A model generated the notes under the pieces. The model made no database searches. It worked only from the letters and a program-made list of their open reading frames with translations, and was not told where the DNA came from. From contig CAMLKS010000127.1 of assembly GCA_946480675.1 (NCBI GenBank), positions 1 through 6,867 on the forward strand: a DNA stretch of 6,867 bases. Direction: 5' to 3'. Shown piece by piece: positions 1 to 6,798 of the stretch (the first letter of the stretch is position 1; every line of letters begins with the position of its first letter). The position numbers and the translations under genes are program-made. This DNA is from an uncultured Bacteroidota bacterium. GTDB taxonomy: Bacteria; Bacteroidota; Bacteroidia; Chitinophagales; Chitinophagaceae.

Positions 1-101
1 GCGGTAATACCTTTGATATAGACATGAGCCTTTCTCCCGGCTTTGAATATAACGGGGGTATATATAACATTGGCATTCTTTACACCCTTACGCAGCAATA
101 G
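1..101 (+). CDS. C-terminal end of a gene running in from the left, probable outer-membrane beta-barrel protein
   Basis: Only one plus-strand frame is open from the window edge; it reads 32 codons from base 3 and stops at TAG (99-101). The other two frames stop within the first 21 bases. The tail contains SPGFEYNGGIYNIGILYTL, with alternating aromatic or hydrophobic and small or polar residues, as in the closing strands of outer-membrane beta-barrels. It does not end in the usual C-terminal aromatic residue, so the barrel reading is inference. The gene has the same orientation as the M16 peptidase that starts 76 bases later, and could be co-transcribed with it, because no strong terminator separates them. 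Family cannot be assigned from 32 residues. Confidence 0.6.
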   Translation, partial: GNTFDIDMSLSPGFEYNGGIYNIGILYTLTQQ

Positions 102-177
102 ATTTTAATTCAGCATATAATACAAAAGGCTGCTGAGTTCGTTATATTTACAAAAATCATCTTACGGATTTATAATT

Positions 178-3021
178 ATGAAACGTATCGTACTGTCATT
201 GTATGCCCTATCATTATTGGGTATACAGCAAGTAGCAGCGCAGGCTAAGCTGGTAGAAAAAGTAGCCAGGAAGGGGAATGAGGTTGTGATACCCTACGAA
301 AAGTATGTATTGCCCAATGGCCTTACCGTACTGGTGCACGAAGACCATTCAGACCCCATAGTGCATGTAGATGTTACTTACCACGTGGGTTCTGCAAGGG
401 AAGAGATAGGTAAGTCAGGCTTCGCTCACTTCTTTGAGCATATGATGTTTCAGGGCTCTGATAACGTAGCAGACGAGCAACATTTCAAAATCATAACCGA
501 AGCAGGCGGTACGCTGAACGGTACTACCAACCGTGACAGGACCAACTACTTTGAAACCGTGCCCAGCAACCAACTGGAAAAAATGCTATGGCTGGAAGCC
601 GACCGTATGGGTTTTTTGCTGGATGCGGTAACACAAAAGAAATTTGAAGTGCAACGCGCTACTGTGAAGAACGAACGTGGCCAGCGTTATGATAACGTGC
701 CTTACGGACTGGTGAGCGAAGTGACCGCTAAAAACCTGTATCCATATGGACACCCATACTCATGGCTGACAATAGGGTATATAGAAGACTTGAACAGGGT
801 AAATGTAGAAGACCTTAAAAACTTCTTCCTGCGCTGGTATGGCCCTAATAATGCGGTAGTAACCGTAGGAGGAGACGTGAATGCGAAGGATGTAGTGAAA
901 CTGGTTGAGAAATACTTTGGCTCGATACCTAAAGGCCTGGATGTGGCACCCGTAAAAGTACCTGCAGTAGCGCTTGAAAAAGACCGCTACATATCTATGC
1001 AGGATAACTATGCAAAGCTGCCATCGCTACGCGTAGTATATCCTACAGTACCTACTTATCATAAAGACGAAGCGCCGCTGGATTGCCTGGCTGAAATACT
1101 GGGACAGGGCAAGAACTCGATTTTGTATAAAAACCTGGTGAAAGCACAAAAAGCCGTAAACGTCAGTGTTTATAACTCTACATCAGAACTGGCGGGTGAA
1201 TTTGTATTCAGTGTAATACCATTTCCCGGGCAGACATTAGCTGATATGGAAAAACAAGTGAGGGAAGCCGAAGCTGAATTTGAAAAGCGCGGTGTGACGG
1301 ATGAAGACATTGAGAAGTTTACCAACAGTATGGAAGCAAATGCGATCAATGGGCTGGAAAGCGTGTCGGGGAAAGTTTCTCAACTGGCAGCGTTCTATAC
1401 TTTTACCGGCGATGCAAACTATATAGGCAAGGAACTGAAACGTTATACAAGCGTTACCAAAGAAGATGTAATGCGTGTGTACAATCAATATATAAAAGGC
1501 AAACATTCCCTGGTGGTAAGTGTGCTGACCAAAGATTATACAGATAAAGTAGCGCCGGATAATTATACAGTTGCTACCGATGGTTATAAAGCTCCTGATT
1601 ATGGTTATAACGGGCTGAAATACAATAAAGCAAAAGACAACTTTGATCGTAGCAAAGTACCCGGTAATGGTGACAACCCTGTAGTGAAAGTGCCTGAATT
1701 CTGGAAGAAAGAACTGCCCGGCAATATTAATGTAATAGGTGCAAAATCTGACGAGATACCTGTAGTAACAGTGCTGCTGCATTTCAAAGGCGGCAGGCTG
1801 CTGGAAAATGGCGCTATTAACAAAGCGGGCCTTACCAGCGTATTTGCAGATATGATGGAAGAAGATACGAAGAACTATTCGGCAGAAGCATTCAGCGTAG
1901 CGCTGGATAAACTGGGCAGCAGCATTAGTGTAAATGCCAGTACAGATGGCGTTGATGTAAGCGTTCGCTCGCTGCGCAAAAACCTGGATAAAACCATGGC
2001 ACTGCTGGAAGAGCGCATACTGCGCCCGCAGTTTACAGAAGCGGCATTCAACAACATCAAAAAGCGCAATATAGAAGGTATAAAAAATGCTATGGTGCGA
2101 CCAAACTATGTAGCGAGCGTAGTGTATAACAACGTGCTGTATGGCGAGAATAATATACTGGGCTGGCCCGGTGGTGGTACGGAAGCCACAGTTAGCAACA
2201 TTCAGCTGAGTGATGTGCAGGATTATTATAACACCAATATGTCTAAAAAAGACATGGATATAATAATAGTAGGTGATGTTTCGCAGGATGAACTGTTGCC
2301 GAAGCTGGCGTTCCTGCAACAACTGCCGGAAAAGAATGTAGTTCTGCCACAATTATCCGCAGCGCCAAAGGTGGCAAAAACCAAAATATACTTTGTAAAT
2401 GTGCCGAACGCTGCGCAAACAGAGTTCCGGATAGGTACGGTTACCGATATGAAGTATGATGCATTTGAGAACTATTATAAATCGGGCATCCTTAACTATC
2501 CGTTTGGTGGTGCCTTCAATAGCCGCCTGAACCTGAACCTGCGTGAAGAGAAAGGCTGGACATACGGTGCCCGTGCCAACTTTGATGCGGATAAATATAC
2601 CGGTAGCTATACGTTCAGTGCAGGTATCAAAGCGAATGCCACCGATAGTGCCCTGAAAGACATCATCAACATATGGAATGACTATAAAAAAGCAGGCCCT
2701 ACGGAAGACGAGCTGGCATTTACCAAAAAATCATTGGGCCAGAGCGATGCACGTAAATATGAGTCTCAATTCCAGAAAGCCATGTTCCTGTCGCGCATAC
2801 TGGATTACAACCTGCCTGCCAATTATCCCGGCAAGCAAACAGAAGTGCTGAACAAGATGACACTGGCAGACCTTGGCAAACTAAGAGCTGCCGCCATGCC
2901 TGAAATGGGTGGTGTGAACATTGTGCTGGTAGGTGATAAAACTAAGGTATGGGAAGGCATCAGCAAACTGGGCTATGAAGTGATAGAACTGGACAGGAAC
3001 GGTAAGCCGGTTCAGAACTAG
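178..3021 (+). CDS. Secreted two-half M16 (pitrilysin/insulinase-type) zinc metallopeptidase
   Basis: Predicted periplasmic zinc endopeptidase degrading peptides or misfolded fragments; the substrate is unknown. Residues 1 to about 23 form a signal peptide (basic MKR, hydrophobic core, cleavage near VAA-Q-A), with no lipobox cysteine. The N-terminal half (about 45-190) carries the inverted zinc motif HFFEH: H84 and H88 bind zinc and E87 is the catalytic base. The third ligand is E166 in the NERGQRYDN segment, 77 residues after H88, as expected for M16. An M16_C domain follows (about 197-385). The second half (about 510-930) repeats the fold without metal ligands: the equivalent of HFFEH reads SVFAD (554-558). 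It keeps the LREEKGWTYGA motif, with R789 and Y796 seven residues apart like the substrate-binding Arg/Tyr pair of insulysin-type enzymes. The length fits single-chain M16 enzymes of about 900-950 residues. The ATG at 178 is chosen because the signal peptide begins there; there is no Shine-Dalgarno sequence. The gene appears intact. Confidence 0.95.
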   Translation: MKRIVLSLYALSLLGIQQVAAQAKLVEKVARKGNEVVIPYEKYVLPNGLTVLVHEDHSDPIVHVDVTYHVGSAREEIGKSGFAHFFEHMMFQGSDNVADEQHFKIITEAGGTLNGTTNRDRTNYFETVPSNQLEKMLWLEADRMGFLLDAVTQKKFEVQRATVKNERGQRYDNVPYGLVSEVTAKNLYPYGHPYSWLTIGYIEDLNRVNVEDLKNFFLRWYGPNNAVVTVGGDVNAKDVVKLVEKYFGSIPKGLDVAPVKVPAVALEKDRYISMQDNYAKLPSLRVVYPTVPTYHKDEAPLDCLAEILGQGKNSILYKNLVKAQKAVNVSVYNSTSELAGEFVFSVIPFPGQTLADMEKQVREAEAEFEKRGVTDEDIEKFTNSMEANAINGLESVSGKVSQLAAFYTFTGDANYIGKELKRYTSVTKEDVMRVYNQYIKGKHSLVVSVLTKDYTDKVAPDNYTVATDGYKAPDYGYNGLKYNKAKDNFDRSKVPGNGDNPVVKVPEFWKKELPGNINVIGAKSDEIPVVTVLLHFKGGRLLENGAINKAGLTSVFADMMEEDTKNYSAEAFSVALDKLGSSISVNASTDGVDVSVRSLRKNLDKTMALLEERILRPQFTEAAFNNIKKRNIEGIKNAMVRPNYVASVVYNNVLYGENNILGWPGGGTEATVSNIQLSDVQDYYNTNMSKKDMDIIIVGDVSQDELLPKLAFLQQLPEKNVVLPQLSAAPKVAKTKIYFVNVPNAAQTEFRIGTVTDMKYDAFENYYKSGILNYPFGGAFNSRLNLNLREEKGWTYGARANFDADKYTGSYTFSAGIKANATDSALKDIINIWNDYKKAGPTEDELAFTKKSLGQSDARKYESQFQKAMFLSRILDYNLPANYPGKQTEVLNKMTLADLGKLRAAAMPEMGGVNIVLVGDKTKVWEGISKLGYEVIELDRNGKPVQN

Positions 3022-3045
3022 TCTAAATATCGTTAATACACCATT

Positions 3046-3077
3046 AAAAATGTCCGGTTAATGCCGGGCATTTTTTT
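3046..3077 (+). terminator. Intrinsic terminator of the M16 peptidase gene
   Basis: A 12-base-pair stem is formed by 3046-3057 and 3064-3075, with one T-G wobble (3053 with 3068) and a 6-base loop (3058-3063). The GC-rich top (CCGG with CCGG) and the A-tract/T-tract base, ending in seven T residues (3071-3077), give the classic rho-independent form. It lies 24 bases past the peptidase stop codon and separates that gene from the dehydratase unit. The A/T base could also let it work on the opposite strand, but no minus-strand gene ends here. Confidence 0.9.
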
Positions 3078-3108
3078 GTTTTAAGCTTTTTCTGAAAGCC
3101 TTAACTTA

Positions 3109-3116
3109 TTATTTTG
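3109..3116 (+). promoter_or_regulatory. Possible Bacteroidota -7 element before the sugar dehydratase gene
   Basis: TTATTTTG matches the Bacteroidota sigma-ABfr -7 consensus TAnnTTTG at all fixed positions except the second. It lies 41 bases before the ATG at 3158 and just after the upstream terminator, where a promoter is needed. No convincing -33 TTG/TTTG box is found at the usual spacing of about 19-21 bases, and the region is A/T-rich, so a chance match is quite possible. Confidence 0.25.
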
Positions 3117-3157
3117 CAGCTTTACTATTACATTCGCAATCTCATCTATAATATATT

Positions 3158-4363
3158 ATGCTACAGACAGATTACATACATGTGCCGTACGGTAAAGCCG
3201 TATATGGCGAAGCGGAAATAGAAGCCGTAATGCAGGTATTGCGCAGCAGCACCCAAATGGGCAAGCATGTGCGTAAAATGGAAGAACGCGTTGCCGCACT
3301 GTATGGTAAAAAGTATGGTATCATGGTGAACAGTGGTTCTTCGGCGCTATACCTGGCGGCAGACCTGCTGGATTATGAGCCGGGCTCAGAGATCATTACA
3401 CCTGCACTTACGTTCTCTACCACCGTAGCGCCACAAGTAAAGAAAGGCTGGGTGCCTGCTTTTGTAGATGTAGAAGAAGGGACTTACAATATAGATGTAA
3501 ATAAAGTAGAAGAAATGATAACGCCTAAGACCAAGGCGATGATCATACCCAACCTGATAGGTAACCTGCCCAACTGGAAAGCCCTGCGCGAGCTGGCCGA
3601 TAAATACAACATCTTCCTGCTGGAAGATTCGGCAGATACACTGGGTGCTGAAATAGGTGGTAAAACATCGGGCCGCTATACGGATATGAGCACTACCAGC
3701 TTCTACGGTTCGCACATCATCAACTGTGCAGGTAATGGCGGTATGCTATGTGTGAATACAGAGGCGTTTTATGACCGTGGCCGCCTGCTGCGTAGCTGGG
3801 GAAGAAGCTCTTCCCTGTTTGTAGAATCAGAGAAAATTGAGAACCGGTTCAATGTGGAGATAGAGGGCATCCCTTACGATGCGAAATTCGTATTTGAAGA
3901 GCCGGGTTATAACATAGAGCCATCTGAAATGGGTGCTGCATTTGGTAATGTGCAACTGGATGACCTGGCGCATAATATAGACACCCGCACACGCAACTAT
4001 GGCCGTATGCGCGAATTCTTCAGCCAGTACGAAGAACACTTTATACTGCCGAAGCAACTGCCTGATTCACGCACGGGCTGGCTGGCCTTTGCAGTGACGG
4101 TTAGGGAAAGTGCTCCATTCATTCGCCGCGACCTGCAGATATTCCTGGAGAAGAGAAATATACAAACACGTACGGTGTTCACAGGTAACATCCTGCGTCA
4201 ACCCGGCTTCAAACATTATCTGCACAAAGCTGCTGCAGATGGCTATCCGGAGTCTGACAAGGTAATGCGTGGCGGTATGCTGCTGGCTTGCCATCACGGC
4301 CTGAATGATGCGCAGATAAGCCATGTGATGGAGAGTGTGACTGAATTTATGAAAAATATATAA
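3158..4363 (+). CDS. DegT/DnrJ/EryC1/StrS-fold PLP-dependent NDP-4-keto-6-deoxyhexose 3-dehydratase (ColD/E1-like)
   Basis: Likely removes the C3 hydroxyl of a nucleotide-linked 4-keto-6-deoxyhexose to give a 3,6-dideoxy (or 3-deoxy) sugar for lipopolysaccharide or another surface glycan; cytoplasmic. Fold type I features are visible: phosphate-binding NSGSSA (58-63), the PLP-contacting aspartate D157 in EDSAD (156-160), and the active-site segment SFYGSH (181-186). Aminotransferases of this family have a Schiff-base lysine at position 186. Here it is H186, preceded by S185, as in ColD (Ser187-His188) and E1/RfbH (His220), which are dehydratases. FTGNILRQPGF (341-351) resembles the C-terminal motif recalled from RfbH-like enzymes. 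The four E1 [2Fe-2S] cysteines are absent; the only cysteines are C190, C198 and C378. At 401 residues it is nearer ColD (388) than E1 (about 437). No other sugar-nucleotide gene is in the window, so the substrate nucleotide (GDP or CDP) is open. The start is the first ATG, with an A/T-rich leader. Confidence 0.88.
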   Translation: MLQTDYIHVPYGKAVYGEAEIEAVMQVLRSSTQMGKHVRKMEERVAALYGKKYGIMVNSGSSALYLAADLLDYEPGSEIITPALTFSTTVAPQVKKGWVPAFVDVEEGTYNIDVNKVEEMITPKTKAMIIPNLIGNLPNWKALRELADKYNIFLLEDSADTLGAEIGGKTSGRYTDMSTTSFYGSHIINCAGNGGMLCVNTEAFYDRGRLLRSWGRSSSLFVESEKIENRFNVEIEGIPYDAKFVFEEPGYNIEPSEMGAAFGNVQLDDLAHNIDTRTRNYGRMREFFSQYEEHFILPKQLPDSRTGWLAFAVTVRESAPFIRRDLQIFLEKRNIQTRTVFTGNILRQPGFKHYLHKAAADGYPESDKVMRGGMLLACHHGLNDAQISHVMESVTEFMKNI

Positions 4364-4368
4364 GCTGA

Positions 4369-4668
4369 ATGCTGGATATAATACTATTTGGTTTTTTTGC
4401 TTATAGCAACAGCAAAATTGCAAGGCGAAAAGGCTTGTCGCCCGCGCTTTGGGTTTTTATGACCATTGTTGCCATGCTCACTGCCATGTTTATAGGTGCT
4501 TTTATTGTGATGCTTACCTACAAAGGGACACTTCAGGTAGCAAGTGTTCAGCGGTTTTTACTGGATAACCCACTGAAGGTGTTGACGTTTTATGCATGTG
4601 AAGCAGGCGGCGGACTGCTGATACGCTATGTGCTGGAACGCAGGCCGGACACAGATGGCGGAGCTTAG
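4369..4668 (+). CDS. Small hypothetical inner-membrane protein, probably co-transcribed with the dehydratase gene
   Basis: I do not recognise a named family. The 99-residue product has a short hydrophobic N-terminus (2-12), then a basic stretch (KIARRKG, 16-22), a strong membrane segment (about 26-50) and a third hydrophobic segment (about 68-88). It ends in a charged tail (LERRPDTDGGA). By the positive-inside rule, both the 16-22 loop and the C-terminal tail would tend to face the cytoplasm, but three segments cannot satisfy both, so the N-terminal stretch may not span fully. The ATG starts 5 bases after the dehydratase stop, which implies one transcript. That spacing alone does not show a shared role. 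Codon use and the clean hydrophobic pattern support a real gene. Confidence 0.75.
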   Translation: MLDIILFGFFAYSNSKIARRKGLSPALWVFMTIVAMLTAMFIGAFIVMLTYKGTLQVASVQRFLLDNPLKVLTFYACEAGGGLLIRYVLERRPDTDGGA

Positions 4669-4671
4669 TGC

Positions 4672-5409
4672 TTACCAGCCCAATACAGTTTTTAGTTTAG
4701 CCATACCGCTTTTACTTACGGTGACTTTAGCGCCGCAATGAAGTAAAGCGATATGGCTTTCTTTTTCATACGGCTCTATACGCGATAGCTGGCTGATGGG
4801 GATGAGATAAGAGCGGTGCACCCTTACAAACTGTTGCGGGTCCAGGCTTTGTTCAATATGTCCCAGTGTGCTCTTTTTCAGATAGCTGCCTGCATCGGTT
4901 ACTATTTTCACATAGTCATCATTGGCTTCGATATAAAATATATCCTGCGCCGGTATGATGCGGATAAGGCCATTGTCTTTTACCACTATGCGATGCTGAT
5001 AACCTTCATATACATTAGTAGGTACCATTCCGTCGAACGTTGCCGTGTTTTTGGCTGTAGCTACCTGCATCCATTTTTGAACGGCTTTGTCAAAACGTTC
5101 GCGGCTGATGGGTTTTAGCAGGTAGTCGATAGCATGTGCTTCGAAAGCCTTCATGGCATATTCATCAAAGGCTGTCGTAAATATTACAGAAGGTACTTCG
5201 TCCAGCAGTTCCAGCATTTCAAAACCATTCAGCTTCGGCATTTGCACATCCAGGAATATCAGGTCGGGTTTCAGTTCCTGCACGGCCTTAAAACCCTCAA
5301 AACCATCACCACATTCGGCTACCACTTCTATTTCTTTATAGGGCTGCAGAAAGGTGCTAACAAGCTGTCTTGCCAATGGTTCGTCGTCTATAATGATAAC
5401 CTTATACAT
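4672..5409 (-). CDS. LytTR-family response regulator (receiver plus LytTR DNA-binding domain)
   Basis: Cytoplasmic transcription factor of a two-component system. The receiver domain (about 2-118) has the acidic pocket D8/D9, the phospho-accepting D54 in LIFLDVQMP, the switch threonine T79 (TTA), and K99 in LLKP. A short linker leads to a LytTR domain (about 137-243) with its typical segments: IFYIEANDDYVKI (157-169), then LKKSTLGHIEQSL and FVRVHRSYLIPI (194-205). LytTR domains bind DNA through beta-strands as dimers, usually at paired short direct repeats. The gene overlaps the upstream kinase gene by 8 bases, which makes a cognate pair nearly certain and suggests translational coupling. At 245 residues it is the usual length for this LytR/AlgR-type architecture. 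Target genes are not evident; autoregulation is possible but unproven. Confidence 0.95.
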   Translation of the reverse strand: MYKVIIIDDEPLARQLVSTFLQPYKEIEVVAECGDGFEGFKAVQELKPDLIFLDVQMPKLNGFEMLELLDEVPSVIFTTAFDEYAMKAFEAHAIDYLLKPISRERFDKAVQKWMQVATAKNTATFDGMVPTNVYEGYQHRIVVKDNGLIRIIPAQDIFYIEANDDYVKIVTDAGSYLKKSTLGHIEQSLDPQQFVRVHRSYLIPISQLSRIEPYEKESHIALLHCGAKVTVSKSGMAKLKTVLGW

Positions 5410-6412
5410 GCTGGGGTATCTTTAGTGTCGTTATAAATGTATTGTCTGCCTTATGTGTCTCAAGCAGGTCGGTACGGGCAAAGAGCAGGTATAGCCTGCG
5501 GCGGATACCCTCCAGGCCAAAGCCGGTACCTCTTGGTGGCTGGCTATCATGATCGAAAGGATTAGTGATCTTTACATGCAGCATATCTTCCTGTAGTGCT
5601 ATGTGTACGCGTATGGTTACATTCCCCGTCTTACCGTACAGGCCAAATTTAATGGCATTTTCCAGCAAGGGTTGCAGCAGGAATGGTGGTATCTGTGCGT
5701 CGTCGGTATATTCTTTTTCAAATTCCACGCGCAGCCTGTTGCCAAAGCGTACCGATTCTATAGAAAGATAAGCTTCTATATAGCCCAGTTCTTCCACAAT
5801 AGATATTTTCTCTTGCCCCTCGCGCCTTACGGAGCTGCGCAGGAAATCGGATAACTTACCTATCATATCCTGGGCCTTTTCAGGTGCTATCATAGTAAGG
5901 GCACTGATGGAGTTGAGGCTATTGTACAAAAAGTGAGGTTGCAATTGTTGTCTTAGCTTATACAGTTCTGCTTCTTTGTGCAGCACAGCGGCATCCGTTT
6001 GTTTCAGGAATTTGTTTTCCAGTGCTTCCGCTTGTTTTTCCATAGCTGTATATGTGGCCAGCCAGCCGCATATCAGCACATTTATAATGTAGCGTATGGG
6101 CATCGTTTTAGCCAGCCACATATAGTAGCTTCTATCGTCTTTCCCTATCGATAACCTCATAGCCTGCCATGAGGCATAACCGGCAGAGAGTGCGAAAAAA
6201 CTACCAATAAGAATGGCATATATGATAACACCCACGCGTGTAGGGTAGGCATTTACCACCAGCAGCATACCCCATACGGACAAGGAAAGGATGCCGGTAT
6301 TTACAATGCTATCTGTAAGTGCTACATCGAAGGGCAACCCTGCAAAGTAAAAAAGCAAGCATAGGTGAATGCCGCCTACCAGCAGGGCCAGCAGCGGCAA
6401 TACCCATCGCAT
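5402..6412 (-). CDS. LytS-type membrane sensor histidine kinase
   Basis: Partner kinase of the LytTR regulator. Counting from the ATG at 6412, the 336-residue protein has four predicted membrane segments (about 3-24, 36-55, 61-81, 105-123) with no extracytoplasmic sensor domain. A coiled-coil-like linker (about 124-157) follows, then the His_kinase signature LRQQLQPHFLYNSLNSI with phospho-accepting H160. The ATP-binding domain has the N-box LLQPLLENAIKFG with N252, and a glycine loop GTGFGL (295-300). F256 replaces the histidine often seen in the N-box. A TTG at 6433 would add 7 residues and overlap the upstream gene. I prefer the ATG, since it gives an 11-base gap, has an A-rich leader and begins directly before the first membrane helix. 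The sensed signal is probably detected in or near the membrane and is unknown. The stop overlaps the regulator's start codon region (ATGTATAA). Confidence 0.93.
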   Translation of the reverse strand: MRWVLPLLALLVGGIHLCLLFYFAGLPFDVALTDSIVNTGILSLSVWGMLLVVNAYPTRVGVIIYAILIGSFFALSAGYASWQAMRLSIGKDDRSYYMWLAKTMPIRYIINVLICGWLATYTAMEKQAEALENKFLKQTDAAVLHKEAELYKLRQQLQPHFLYNSLNSISALTMIAPEKAQDMIGKLSDFLRSSVRREGQEKISIVEELGYIEAYLSIESVRFGNRLRVEFEKEYTDDAQIPPFLLQPLLENAIKFGLYGKTGNVTIRVHIALQEDMLHVKITNPFDHDSQPPRGTGFGLEGIRRRLYLLFARTDLLETHKADNTFITTLKIPQHV

Positions 6413-6423
6413 ATTTTTTTGTA

Positions 6424-6759
6424 TTAGTGGCAATTATCGGCTTGTTGTGTATATACGGGTGCAGGCTCTGTCCACAAAGGCGATGCTATTGGCTGAACTT
6501 CTTTTACTTCAGAAAACAGCAGTGTGCCGTGTTGTACTTTTATTTCCTGCAGGTCCTTGACTGCTATAAGTTCCCAGGCAACGGTACGCCCGTGACGGTC
6601 TACAAATGTAGCTTCTTCTTCTTTTGCTACCACACGTGCCTGGAACAGTGCATCGCGCATATCGTTACCATAAACCAGGCGCCATTGCTCTTCATACTGT
6701 TCTGTAGAAACACCATCGCATTTTATTCTATAGATTATTTGTGCAGTGTAGGCTTTCAT
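6424..6759 (-). CDS. DUF4288-like small protein, first gene of the LytS/LytTR operon
   Basis: The 111-residue soluble protein has no signal peptide or membrane segment. Its pattern fits my memory of DUF4288 (PF14119): an N-terminal strand (YTAQIIYRI, 4-12), EEQWRLVYG (23-31), a helix with regularly spaced alanines (35-46), then DRHGRTVAWELIAVKDLQEI (54-73), and a closing HGTLLFSEV (77-85). Residues 88-111 form a Pro/Ala-rich tail, probably disordered. The molecular function of the family is not known to me. It ends 11 bases before the kinase ATG and is therefore probably the promoter-proximal gene of a three-gene operon; whether it takes part in signalling cannot be told from sequence. The ATG at 6759 is the only start that covers the whole conserved region. 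An ATG 10 bases upstream is out of frame. Confidence 0.8.
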   Translation of the reverse strand: MKAYTAQIIYRIKCDGVSTEQYEEQWRLVYGNDMRDALFQARVVAKEEEATFVDRHGRTVAWELIAVKDLQEIKVQHGTLLFSEVKEVQPIASPLWTEPAPVYTQQADNCH

Positions 6760-6786
6760 AATACACCATTTTGTAGTTTATATATC

Positions 6787-6798
6787 CCTTTGCAAAGG
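6787..6798. repeat. 12-base perfect palindrome in the leader of the DUF4288-LytS-LytTR operon
   Basis: CCTTTGCAAAGG reads the same on both strands. If one base (C86, position 6786) is bulged, three more pairs (TAT at 6783-6785 with ATA at 6799-6801) extend it. It lies 27 bases before the ATG at 6759, a position suited to an operator or an mRNA leader hairpin. Its minus-strand TTTG, with TA three rather than two bases upstream, is also close to a -7 promoter element. A functional role is inference. Confidence 0.35.

Noticed and set aside
109..137. Hairpin (7 pairs, 15-base loop) between the partial gene and the peptidase gene as a terminator
   Set aside because: The stem has only 7 pairs with a wobble, the loop is long, and no T-tract follows, so it is not a convincing intrinsic terminator.
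143..150. TATATTTA as a -7 promoter element for the M16 peptidase gene
   Set aside because: It matches TAnnTTTG at all but the last base, but no TTG-type -33 box lies at the right spacing and the stretch is A/T-rich, so chance is likely.
1237..2352. A 371-codon open frame on the minus strand within the M16 peptidase gene
   Set aside because: It lies wholly antisense to a well-supported gene, and its product is unusually rich in Cys, His, Phe, Tyr and Ile with no recognisable domain, as expected from the complement of this gene's codon bias.
3158..4363. Calling the DegT-fold protein an ordinary sugar aminotransferase
   Set aside because: The Schiff-base lysine position is histidine (H186), and the Ser-His pair matches dehydratases, so transamination as the net reaction is unlikely.
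3158..6433. A defence, CRISPR, phage or transposon system
   Set aside because: No repeat array, integrase, transposase, nuclease or terminal inverted repeats are seen; all sizeable genes are accounted for by metabolic, proteolytic or signalling families, apart from one small unknown membrane protein.
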